From: Phaseolus vulgaris
Taxonomy: Eukaryota > Streptophyta > Magnoliopsida > Fabales > Fabaceae
DNA length: 64,000 nt
Reading direction: 5' to 3'
Assembly (NCBI RefSeq): GCF_000499845.2
Contig: NC_023754.2
Span: 11,232,963 to 11,296,962, forward strand
The first letter of the stretch is position 1; each line of letters begins with the position of its first letter. A program made the translations under genes and the position numbers. Below, one piece after another: positions 21,201-29,708 of this stretch. A model generated the notes under the pieces. It did not search any database. It was given only the letters and a program-made list of their open reading frames with translations, and had not been told where the DNA came from.

Positions 21201-23722
21201 TTTTGGGTTTTCTCTTGACTGAAAGAGGAATAGAAGCCAACCCGGACAAGTGTGCCGCCATCTTGGCGATGAGAAGCCCGGCTACAGTGAAAGAAGTCCA
21301 GCAGCTGACAGGCCGGATGACAGCCCTATCTCGCTTCGTGTCAGCAAGCGGAGAAAAGGGACATCCCTATTTCCAATGTCTGCGGCGCAATAACAAATTC
21401 GCTTGGACGAAAGAATGCGAGGAGGCTTTCGTCAAGCTGAAGGAATATCTGGCGAGCCCGCCGGTTCTGTGCAAACCACTGGCGGGAATCCCTCTCAGGT
21501 TGTATTTCGCGGTGACTGAGAGGGCGGTGAGTGCGGTGCTCGCCCAGGACCAGGATCAGGCTCAGAAGCCTATTTATTTTGTGAGCAAGGTGCTGCAGGG
21601 CCCAGAAACGAGATATCAGGCCCTGGAAAAGGCTGCGCTGGCTGTGGTGTTTTCGGCGAGGAGGTTGCGCCACTACTTCCACAGCTTCACAATACTGGTG
21701 ATGACTGACCTGCCCATCCAGAAGGTCTTGAAGAAACCCGACGTTGCGGGAAGAATGGTGAAGTGGGCAGTGGAGTTGTCAAAATTTGACATTAAATATG
21801 AGCCCCGAGGCCCGATCAAGGGGCAAATCTTTGCAGATTTTGTAGTCGAGCTCTCATCAGAGGCAACGCGGGTTGAAGGTGACGACTTCCGTTGGGTACT
21901 CTCGGTGGATGGATCATCGAACCAGCAGGGTAGCGGTGCTGGAGTAATATTGGAAGGACCCAACGGCGTGCTGATCGAACAATCGTTGAGATTCGCCTTC
22001 AAAGCCAGCAACAATCAAGCAGAGTATGAGGCGCTGATCGCCGGGATTCTGCTGGCTAAGGAAATGGGAGCCAGAGTGCTGATGGCTAAGAGTGACTCGC
22101 TGCTAGTCACAGGGCAAGTAACAGGCGAGTTCCAGGCTAAAGATCCACAAATGGCGGCTTACTTGGCGTATGTGCAGGAATTGAAGAGTTCCTTTGCCTC
22201 TTTTGAAGTGGTGCATGTGCCCCGAGAACAGAATGCCCGAGCTGACTTGCTTGCTAAGCTCGCCAGCTCAGGCAAGGGCGGTAGGCAGAGGACAGTGATT
22301 CAAGAAACTCTGAAGACGCCGAGGGCATTTGTAGCAGATCACCTGGTCCTTCAGATAAGCAGGTCGACGGAGAGAGCAGCGAGAAGCCATAAGTCTTTGA
22401 CGCAAGAAACTCTGAGATCGCCGAGAGTTAGAGCTTGTCGAGGAGAGAAGGTGGACGTGATGCAGGTCTGCGCCACCCATGAGCCAGACACTTGGATAAC
22501 ACAGTACAAGCGGTGGTGCCTGGCAGATGGCCTCCTCCCGCTAGATCCAACAGAAGCTAGGAAGGTAAAGAAAAATTCCAGCAAGTATACATTGATTGAT
22601 GGCGATCTGTACAGGTTTGGGTTCACTCACCCACTCCTGGAATGTATACACAGCGAGAAGTGCACGAGAATCATGGCAGAGCTCCACGAAGGAATATGTG
22701 GAAGTCACGTCGGGGGTCGAGCTCTGGCCGCAAGGACTCTCCGTGCAGGCTACTATTGGCCATCCATGAGAGAAGATTGCAAGAGGTATGCCCAATGCTG
22801 TAAACAGTGCCAGCAGCACGCCGATTGGCACAAGGCACCTCCCGAGGAGTTGAAGTCGATCTATAGCCCTTGGCCGTTTCATACTTGGGGAATCGACATC
22901 CTGGGACCTTTCCCACTGGCGATCAGGCAGATGAAGTACTTGGTGGTGGCGATCGAGTATTTCACCAAGTGGATTGAAGCAGAGCCGGTGGCCCAGATCA
23001 CCGCACACAAGATCGAAGGGTTTGTGTGGAAGAACATTGTGTGCCGGTTTGGAGTGCCTAAGCGCCTAGTGTCAGATAATGGGACGCAGTTTGCAAGCCA
23101 CCTGTTGAAGAAGCTTTGTGAAGGGGTTGGAATTCAACAAGTGTTTGCATCCGTCGAGCACCCTCAGACGAATGGCCAGGTGGAATCAGCTAATCGGGTG
23201 TTGCTAAGAGGTTTGAAGAGAAGGCTTGAGAAAGCCAAGGGAGGTTGGGCTGAGGAAGTGCCCCGGATAGTCTGGGCGTACCACACCACCGAGCAGTCAG
23301 GAACCCATGAGACCCCGTTTAGTTTGGTCTATGGGTGCGATGCCATGATTCCAGTCGAGATCCAGGAGAGCTCGCCGAGATTCCAGAACTTTGTAGAGGA
23401 AGACTTGAATGCAGAGAGAAGGCTGAACCTGGATCTGCTGGATGAAGTCAGGGAAGAGGCAAGGCTGAAGGCTGAGGCGGTGAAAAGAAGGGTCGAGCGA
23501 AGGTACAATTCTAAGGTGATGCCAAGGCAGTTTAGAGAGGGCGATCTGGTGATGAGGAAGGCCCACCAGTACGAGATGGAGAATAAACTATCACCCAAGT
23601 GGACTGGACCGTTCAGAATAACCGAGGCACTCGGGAACGGAGCCTACCGCTTAGAGACGCTGGAAGGAGGGGCGATCCCTCGTACCTGGAATGCCACACA
23701 CCTGAAGTTGTACTATAGTTGA
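18266..23722 (+). CDS. Gag-Pol polyprotein of element A (intact)
   Basis: One frame of 1818 codons from the first ATG at 18266 (upstream in-frame codons contain no ATG). Approximate order by residue: coiled N-terminus (30-90), gag core (125-240; AMEWFVSLP, FSKIFVEQYI), basic region, a CX2HX4HX4C finger (WCEFHQCFGHNLDSC, near 395), aspartic protease (VLVDQGSSADV, near 516), reverse transcriptase (FTDLNKACPKDSYPLP; AYVDDMVV near 932), first RNase H (to about 1175), second RNase H (VDGSSNQQGSGAG near 1213; NNQAEYEAL; NARADLLAKLAS), integrase zinc finger (near 1473; CKQCQQH) and catalytic D-D-35-E core (DILGPF, VSDNGTQF, GQVESAN, near 1543, 1604 and 1640), then a C-terminal WTGPFRI domain without a chromodomain. 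It copies and integrates the element. Confidence 0.97.
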   Translation: MRKMRSNRSSPVAPVAAEGDAAMTMAQMAEMMRSLQATVEASRVEQARIHEDLVASRARNEELSKVAEELRRALQEQQGRSSAEEVAPSTPPRVFPMPFIQAITDTPIPTSVVPVKAVFTGVEDPEAHLTTFHTQMMLSGGSDAVYCKMFVSTLQGTAMEWFVSLPNGHITNFQQFSKIFVEQYIVNKAPPRVSYDLFDIRQYHGESLRDYLNRFGAQMVRSPAKDEEMLVYAFKKGVQPGPFCEALIRAHPATFAEVRRLAVAHIADESEVAEKRGSVAPARPRAQTRIQPQRVLETAAAARKDQRTCYPYDRRNKGRSQARQPPARQQPARREYNRPPKHKFVMGLADLIAIPNISARLKAPEKVGDKVLGSKPDVWCEFHQCFGHNLDSCLSLGYQLDDLVKSGFLNDYLLDRRTGGASSSQPAGGEAQQHEMPIHGEIHTIAGGFSGGGCTASQRKKYARSVMSVDMFEDHSPEVDITFTKQDLRDVVPHDNDPIVISLITAGRKVHRVLVDQGSSADVMFWPTFTQLELPLDQLRPYGGCLYGFAGDQVEVRGYIELRTTFTDEAGSRTEKIKYLIVNAPSAYNILLGRPTLNRIGAIPSTRHMKVKLPSMEGVVITIKSDQKEAKKCYENSLKNKRSVSYVTTTPPPGVKPRPPVTEEAAGRDVEMVDAELGERNAGLEEEEARNRPEEARELGIAKAVIARESRPKPVEQWLEKEIGGKVFKLGRSLGVDLQDQIAKVIERHLDAFAWSASDMPGIDPDFLCHHLAMDNMVRPVRQRRRKFNEERRQAIRDETQKLLAAGHIREVQYPEWLANVVLVKKSNGKWRMCVDFTDLNKACPKDSYPLPSIDALVDSAAGCKLLSFLDAFSGYNQIKMHPMDEEKTAFMTERSCYCYKVMPFGLKNAGATYQRLMDRVLAPMLGRNVQAYVDDMVVTSQEKSKHVADLEELFTTIAKFKLKLNPEKCIFGVEAGKFLGFLLTERGIEANPDKCAAILAMRSPATVKEVQQLTGRMTALSRFVSASGEKGHPYFQCLRRNNKFAWTKECEEAFVKLKEYLASPPVLCKPLAGIPLRLYFAVTERAVSAVLAQDQDQAQKPIYFVSKVLQGPETRYQALEKAALAVVFSARRLRHYFHSFTILVMTDLPIQKVLKKPDVAGRMVKWAVELSKFDIKYEPRGPIKGQIFADFVVELSSEATRVEGDDFRWVLSVDGSSNQQGSGAGVILEGPNGVLIEQSLRFAFKASNNQAEYEALIAGILLAKEMGARVLMAKSDSLLVTGQVTGEFQAKDPQMAAYLAYVQELKSSFASFEVVHVPREQNARADLLAKLASSGKGGRQRTVIQETLKTPRAFVADHLVLQISRSTERAARSHKSLTQETLRSPRVRACRGEKVDVMQVCATHEPDTWITQYKRWCLADGLLPLDPTEARKVKKNSSKYTLIDGDLYRFGFTHPLLECIHSEKCTRIMAELHEGICGSHVGGRALAARTLRAGYYWPSMREDCKRYAQCCKQCQQHADWHKAPPEELKSIYSPWPFHTWGIDILGPFPLAIRQMKYLVVAIEYFTKWIEAEPVAQITAHKIEGFVWKNIVCRFGVPKRLVSDNGTQFASHLLKKLCEGVGIQQVFASVEHPQTNGQVESANRVLLRGLKRRLEKAKGGWAEEVPRIVWAYHTTEQSGTHETPFSLVYGCDAMIPVEIQESSPRFQNFVEEDLNAERRLNLDLLDEVREEARLKAEAVKRRVERRYNSKVMPRQFREGDLVMRKAHQYEMENKLSPKWTGPFRITEALGNGAYRLETLEGGAIPRTWNATHLKLYYS

Positions 23723-25301
23723 GAGCTTTGTAAGTAAAGACAAACACAAATGTTATATTGCGATGTCTCTGTTAAAACAGTTTCAAGGGGGCACTCTTTT
23801 TTCCCTAAGGAGGGTTTTTAATGAGGCCGCCCAATAAAAGAAGAGTTTTCGAAGTATAAGGTGTTTCCAGATTGCATGTGTGCTATTTTCGAAAGTTTGA
23901 AGAAAGACCTTGTCATTTGTACATGATTTGAGGCAAGAAAATATGTATATCGCGTGCTTTCTAAAAAAGTTTTAAAGTCCTCATCGTTTTTCGGCGATTA
24001 GAGGCACCAGTTAAGTTTTTAAAGTCCTCATCGTTTTTCGGCGATCGGAGGCACCAGTTAAGTTTTTAAAGTCCTCATCGTTTATTGGCGATCGGAGGCA
24101 CCAGACGAAAGACCTCCTCGCCGTCGAGCGAGTGCAGGCGAGAAAGAGGAAAAGTCCTCCGTGTTTCTGAGAGCGAGAAGATGCAACTCCCGGGGCAACG
24201 TAGAGGCAAGTTAAAGACCTCCTCGCCGTCGAGCGAGTGCAGGCGAGAAAGAGGAAAAGTCCTCCGTGTTTCTGGGAGCGAGAAGATGTAACTCCCGGGG
24301 CAACGTAGAGGCAAGTTAAAGACCTCCTCGCCGTTGAGCGGGTGCAGGCGAGAAAGGTCCTCAGTGCATCCAGGGGGGAGGAGATGTACGCCCTGGGCAA
24401 GTTGAGGCACCGGATAAAGTCCTTATCGCCGTTGTGCGAACTAAGGCCCATTAAAGACCTCCTCGCCGTCGAGCGAGTGCAGGCGTGAGAAAGAAAAGGT
24501 CCTCAGTGCATCCAGGGGGGAGGAGATGTACACCCTGGGCAAGTTGAGGCACCAGACAAAGTCCTTCTCGCCGTCGAGCGAGTTAAGGCCATTTAAAGTC
24601 CTTCTCGCCGACGAGCGAGTTCAGGCGAGTAAAAGTCCTTCTCGCCGTTGTGCGAGCTCAGGCGAGTTAAAGACCTTCTCGCTTATATGCGGGTATAGGC
24701 AAGATAAAATCCTTCTCGTCTTGAACGAGTTCAGGTACGGCGAAGAGGGTGGAAGAAGCTTGAAAGGTGGCTAAGGTAGGTTCGAAGAGAACGCCTAGCC
24801 AGCCGGTCTTCAGCTCTGAAGTTCAGGGGGGTAAAAGGAAGATCCCAAAGGGCATTTCTGCCCCAGATAAAGAAGTGACTGCCGAAGCATGAGGCTGGGA
24901 AAAGCTGGTGTTACCAAGAGGTTTTGGCGATCGGGAAAAGTTCAAACGACGGCGAGAAGGTTGAAAGACTTGTTTGATAAAGCAGGTCGAGTGGGACGTT
25001 GTTTGAACCGATAATTGAGTTACAGTTCGTTGCTTGGAAACTTTTCTTATGATCAGGTTAGTGCCTCAAGGGTACAAGTTGTGTAAAGCGATTGTTGCTT
25101 AAGTTTGAATCGGCTCGAAGCAGTTACGCCAAAGGTCGTGTTTGCAAAATCGCTAAGTTAAACTCGGCAAAGTTAAACATACAAAGAAGGTGAAAGCGCT
25201 CAAAAGAAGTCAGAAGAAAGAATATCCAAGTTTCGCTATTGAAATAAGTAACTGTTCAAAACACATATGCAAGAGTTTTTACAAGGTAAATACAAGTGAA
25301 T
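23723..25301 (+). repeat. A spacer: tandem repeats between pol and aORF
   Basis: After the pol stop, 23788-23821 carries GGGGGCACTCTTTTTTCCC plus AAGGAGGGTTTT, also conserved after B pol (inverted, about 29622-29655). Three 47-bp repeats with AAAGTCCTCATCGTTTTTCG start at 23974, 24021 and 24068. From 24100 to about 24780 there are units of about 105-110 bp and shorter ones of 35-45 bp built on TCGCCGTCGAGCGAGT. They lie where the convergent gag-pol and aORF transcripts should end. 24780-25301 is otherwise featureless. No coding role is supported. Confidence 0.8.
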
Positions 25302-27937
25302 TTATAAAGAAGCAGATGGAGTAGAATTGGTTGAGCCTTCGGCGGGAACGACCTTTCCATCTACTACTTCGTTGTTTAACGACACCATGCTGAGGTCGAG
25401 ATCAGGGAATAGGCATGCGAATTGTTCCCGAGCGGCATCAAATCCAGCAACCAGAATCTGAGCGGAGCTTAGCTTAAGTTCTTCAATTTGCTTTTGAAAT
25501 CCTTCGACCTGTTGCTTAAGCTCCTTGTTCTGCTGCTCCAGCTCTTCGACTTGTTTTCGCAGTTGTTTGTTAGTCTCTTGAGCGTGGAGAAGGTCGTCAG
25601 TAACCTTCTTGGATTCAGTTTGAGCTTGGGCCAACTCGGCAGCCATCTTCCCCTTCTCCTTGTTTGCCTCGGAGAGATCAGCCATGGCGTCGTCTCTCGC
25701 TTTCTCTACTTGCCCAAGTAGCTTTTCGCGGTCGATTGACCTTTTCTCCAGTTTTTGTACCTTATCGGCATTAGCTTGAATGTGAGCCTCCAGGTCGCTC
25801 GCCTTGGTGCGCAGAGGCACGATTTTGCTTTCAAGTTCAACTTTTTCTTGGGCAAGTTCATGGACTTTGCGGCGAAGGTCAGCAGCTTCCTTGCGCGCAA
25901 GCCTAAGCTCGGTGCTTAGGGCATCCTCTGCTCGGGAATGTTCCATTTCCGCGAGCGTCAGGCTGAATGACACCTTCTCCACCTCAACCTTCATAGTGCT
26001 ATTTTCGGTCTTGTGGTTGTAGATATCATCCTGTAGCCGCCTGGTGGAGCTCTCCACAGCTCTCGTTATGATTGATGGGATATCCTCTGCTATGTTTTTG
26101 AGTTTGGCAGTCAAAGGTTCCCACATCCTTGTGACTTCAAGGGAAAGGTTGGATGCCTGGAGAGGCGCCAGGGGGGCTTGTGGAGGGTTCTCGCCGCCAC
26201 CTTCCTTAGCAGGGTTTTCAATGTTTGCTTCCTGGCGTGGCGACGCGACCGGGGACTCGGTAATTAGAATTGGGGAGGTGTGAGCAACCTCATTCCCGGT
26301 CGGAACGTTCTCCGCAGCTGAAGCATTTGAAGGAGGGCCCCCTCCAGTTGAGATATGGGGCGTAGAGGCACTTGGGGGGTCCTCCAGAAAGTTTGGCTCT
26401 TGAGCCTCGAACGCTGGTGGCGCAGTGGCCAGTGGAGTTGCTTGGACTGGTGGTGAAGGGGCTCGTGGTGTTGGCGATGAGGGAGGAGGAGCAGGTGTTG
26501 ATGGTGGTGTTGAAGCTGGAAGAGGGGGTGGGGCAGGTGGAGAAGGTGGTGCCACCCTTTTCCTCTTTGTAACGAGGCCATCCTCAGTGACCTCGTCGTC
26601 CTCTTCCTCCTCCTCTTGGACGACTTGGGGGGCTTTTCGCTTTGGCCTTTTAAGGACCAGTTTCTTTCATTGGGTGGGCTCCTTAGGTGGTGATCGCCCA
26701 TGAATGATGGCCTTCTCGACCGCCGAGTTTGGCACCGTCTGAGAACCGGTCGCCAACCCGTGGTTTCGGGCGAGCGCCTTCAAATCGGCGAGCATGTTCT
26801 TACCCAACATGGTGTCTGCATGAAATGAAAGTGCATAAGTTAGCTCAAAGGAGAAAGGGGTAAGTGTACAAGGCAATGAGACAGCAAAAACAGGTATATG
26901 CAGAAAAGATAAAACCAAAGTCTTGTGTGTGTTGCACAAGACGCCCATAAACAATATCAGAAGCAGTGTCAAGACAAGAGTGTAGCGTCCTAACCTATTT
27001 GGAATTCCAACTTGTCCTCAAAGAACTCGAAGGAAATCAGGGTGGGGGTCAAGAATGTTATGTGGGCATCTGCCACCCTCTTCCAGAATAGGCAAAGGTC
27101 TCGATCCAAAGCTCCCATGCTATCAGGACTTCTGGGCCTCCTGAAGCAGCTCTTGGACTCCTTTTTCCCCTTGTCCACCCAGTACAAGGGGAAACCGTCG
27201 AGAAGGGAAGTGTCTTTGTCATTTGCGCGAACCTGGATGAACTTCCCCTTCCAATCCTTGTACGACTGCTGGAAGATGGTGAAAATGGATCTCCCAGCAA
27301 TGGCATTCAGGCTGACCCACAGGCGATCTCCTGGGTGCTTGGCCTCAAACAGAAATAAAAACACGTCCACTGACGCAGGCAACCCCAGGTGGGCGCATGT
27401 TATCTCGAAGGCTCGGACAAACGCCCAGCTGTTGGGGTGAAGCTGGGCGGCAGCGATGTTGAGCTCGGTTAAGAGTTCCCTCTCAAATCGGGTAAGAGGG
27501 AACCTGAGTTTGACCTTCTTGAAGAAAGTGGTGTAGACGAAGCAGAAGGGCCCATCGGCGCTCACTTTGTCATCGGCGCACACTGGCAGAGCGGCGGGGC
27601 AAGGCAACACCATCATTCTCTCATCGTGCTCCTTGTGAAACGATTGGTGGACCTCCTCCCCATTGGTCAATCGCAGAACCGCACCCGCAGTGTTCACCGA
27701 CGAGGTTTCCTTTAAGAGGGCTGGGCTAGCCCATGGGTATAAAGCCTTGAAGTCTGGCAGAGGGATGGGGGCTCCTCCAGCGTTTGGTGGAGTCGCCTGG
27801 GCCAGAGCAGCTTGGGAAGATGCAGGCCTCTCAGCCTGCGAAGAGGAAGCGCCACGAACTTGGGGTGGGTCGTGCGCTTGTGAAGAAGGGTTTCGCGCTG
27901 ATGGAGGGGGGTTCGGGGTGATCTTCGTGCGAGTCAT
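25302..27937 (-). CDS. Antisense extra gene (aORF) of element A, one in-frame stop
   Basis: Opposite to gag-pol. Exons 27937-26995 and 26815-25302 join through a GT-AG intron (26816-26994) to exactly 819 codons. Only one lesion breaks it: TGA at 26667-26669 (codon 364) where B has a sense codon (R in PQRKKL). Domain order: Pro/Ser-rich head, conserved globular region (residues 65-310; FKKVKLRFPLTRFERELL, LGLPASVDVFLFLFEAK, SYKDWKGKF), basic LKRPKRKAP motif next to the stop, Pro-rich linker, then a heptad-rich coiled coil (about 570-790; LRKQVEELEQQNKELKQQVE). A leader intron lies upstream (27946-28184). The globular region fits the family called 'putative gypsy type transposon'; function is unknown. 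Unless read through, the coiled coil is lost. Confidence 0.88.
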
Positions 27938-27945
27938 GATAGCAA

Positions 27946-28410
27946 CTGCAAACGAAGAAGAAAGAAAAAAAAAAAATAATCAGGAGGGTTACAAAGGCTG
28001 ACTCAATCATAGAAGGAAGGTGAAAGACGAACGAATGCGAGTTCGTTGCGACGATCGACAAAGCCCTAAGTTACGCAGAAGGAGAAATGGAAAAACAGCC
28101 CACAGCGTATGCACCAGACAGTTACAGGATGATGCAAATCGGTGAAAATGCAAGGAAACCCACCAAATGAAGGAAAGTAGTTACCTTTCGATGATCAGGA
28201 GAACGTTGAAGGGAAGTGGTGATCTAGAGCGTCGAGGAACGTCGAGAGTTTTCGCAGAAGGAAATGAGAGCGTATGCAAGTGTGAAGAAAGTGATGGAAC
28301 AGTAGGAGCGTAAGGGGTTTAAGGGTTTTCGAAATAAGTTTGGAAGCGCTAACGGCAGATGAAGAGAGCCGTTGATGAAGCCACGTGTCGAGCGATCGCT
28401 GAAGGGTTTG
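27946..28410 (-). promoter_or_regulatory. Leader intron and candidate promoter of the A antisense gene
   Basis: On the minus strand, a leader exon ends CGAAAG at 28185, an intron GTAACT...TTTGCAG runs 28184-27946, and the ATG follows eight bases later (27937). The same layout is present in B (13355-13582). Upstream, 28366-28400 inverted contains GACACGTGGCTTCATCAACG, matching B at about 13153-13172. This suggests a dedicated promoter with a G-box, separate from the LTR promoter. Confidence 0.5.
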
Positions 28411-28523
28411 GTGGAGCGTCAGAGCAGCAGAAAGTACGATCGCTTGGAATTCTGCGTCAGTGCCACGCAGATCGGTGTTAACGAGGGCTCTTTCAGTCTT
28501 TTCGCTAGACAAGTTTTCGCTTA

Positions 28524-28536
28524 AGACTGGGGGGCT
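28524..28536 (+). promoter_or_regulatory. Polypurine tract of element A
   Basis: AGACTGGGGGGCT lies two bases before the 3' LTR start (28539), the expected place for the plus-strand primer. Confidence 0.85.
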
Positions 28537-28538
28537 TG

Positions 28539-29331
28539 TGTACCGCCCTGGTGGACGGGTGTGATGACGTGGCATCCTGCTACAGTATAGGCGTGTTGAC
28601 AAGGCGCCAGGTTGGCAGATGGGAAGGAAGTCGGGAGGCATGTGTGGTCGCCGATTGTTAAGTTGGCGTGTTCCGATCTCCAGCTTACCAGAATAGGCGG
28701 TCGCCAGGTTGAGGATGAAGTCGCCAGATGCAGACTCAGGCGACCAGGCAGTCGGAGATCGCCAGAACAAGCACATCGCCGAAGATAAAGGAGAAGCAGA
28801 TTATGAAGGCGGCCGGCGAGACCACAGGGAAGGTGTATGAAGACCCTAACTCGCCAGTTTCAGTAGGGATCGCACTCCTGAGTTAGCTATGCACTGGGCA
28901 GTACCATGCATAGGTAACTTAGCCAAAATGAGAGTAGAAGCAGCGCCAAGTCAGGGAGCCTCCAGATGATGGCACGTGTACAGTTGGATACGAGCCACGT
29001 GTCCAAGTCTGTAACTGCCAGGAGAGAGAAAATCACCAGGTATATAAGAGTTCTTAACAGATTTTCTAAGGTACGCGCGTTCAGTTCATACACTTTACGC
29101 TTGCGAGTGACAGAGCTGTTTGTGAGAGAGAGTTTGCACGGTTCCAGTTCTTAGTATTTGGTGATACCGTCACTGACTTAAGCGTCGGAGTGCGATCGGC
29201 CGCAGCGGCGCCGTGTCGTTTCTTTGCAGGTTCTTGAGGTAGATCCAGAGGAGGAACGGAAGTGAGAAGCGGCGCGCACGTCGATCCTTTGACGAGGCAT
29301 TCTCCAGCGCTCCGGTCAACAGGCAGGATCA
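28539..29331 (+). repeat. 3' LTR of element A (793 bp)
   Basis: Same length and ends as the 5' LTR. Differences seen (5' versus 3'): CTGTTGG/CTGGTGG, GAAATCG/GAAGTCG, GTTTTAG/GTTTCAG, GCGCATT/GCGCGTT, CTTGAGC/CTTAAGC and GCATCGG/GCGTCGG. The LTR is followed by the target duplication GGAGG. Confidence 0.95.
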
Positions 29332-29336
29332 GGAGG

Positions 29337-29708
29337 AAATATGATACTTGGGCCTCCAATCTCCAGGAGGCGGTGAGGACTTAAAAAACTTTATTCTTGT
29401 GCCTCCGATCGCCATATGGCGATGAGGACTTAAAAAACTTATGTTTCCAAAAATTTGTACTGGATGCATGCAGTTCGGATTTGTCGTTTTTCTTTAAAAC
29501 TACACAAGGGCGATAGGGTCTCCCCCCACAAACTTGGCAAACAGATAGCATGCAAACTTAATAGATGGGAAACTTTGATAAACTTCGAAACCTTCTTTAC
29601 TGGGTGGCCTCGTTAAAACCCTCCTTAGGGAAAAAGAGTGCCCCCTTGAAAAATTTGTTTAAATCGATACATCTTAAATTGTTCGAGTTAATTGCTACTT
29701 ACAAAGAC
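29337..29708 (-). other. B spacer downstream of pol
   Basis: B internal DNA continuing across the A insertion. Inverted, it carries the GGGGGCACTC/TTCCC/AAGGAGGGTTTT motif (about 29622-29655) conserved with A, and repeats with GGCGATGAGGACTTAAAAAAC (about 29370-29440). No gene. Confidence 0.7.

Larger units (their letters stand above)
17114..29331 (+). mobile_element. Ty3/gypsy (Tat-type) retrotransposon A, young and nearly intact
   Basis: 12,218 bp, flanked by the 5-bp duplication GGAGG (17109-17113, 29332-29336). Order: 5' LTR, tRNA-Lys-type PBS, gag-pol in one frame, tandem-repeat spacer, antisense spliced aORF, polypurine tract, 3' LTR. The two 793-bp LTRs differ at six positions by direct comparison (0.76%). 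The second RNase H domain in pol and the extra antisense gene are hallmarks of the Tat lineage. Only the aORF carries an obvious lesion. Probably capable of, or recently capable of, transposition. Confidence 0.95.

Noticed and set aside
24011..24774. Repetitive open frames with GEEVF or TSSPSSE-like repeats
   Set aside because: Tandem DNA repeats in the A spacer open frames on both strands. No conserved protein in the equivalent B spacer.
24000..24780. Possible CRISPR-like array because of evenly spaced repeats
   Set aside because: The locus is plant retrotransposon spacer. The units are degenerate, vary in length and have no unique spacers or cas genes.
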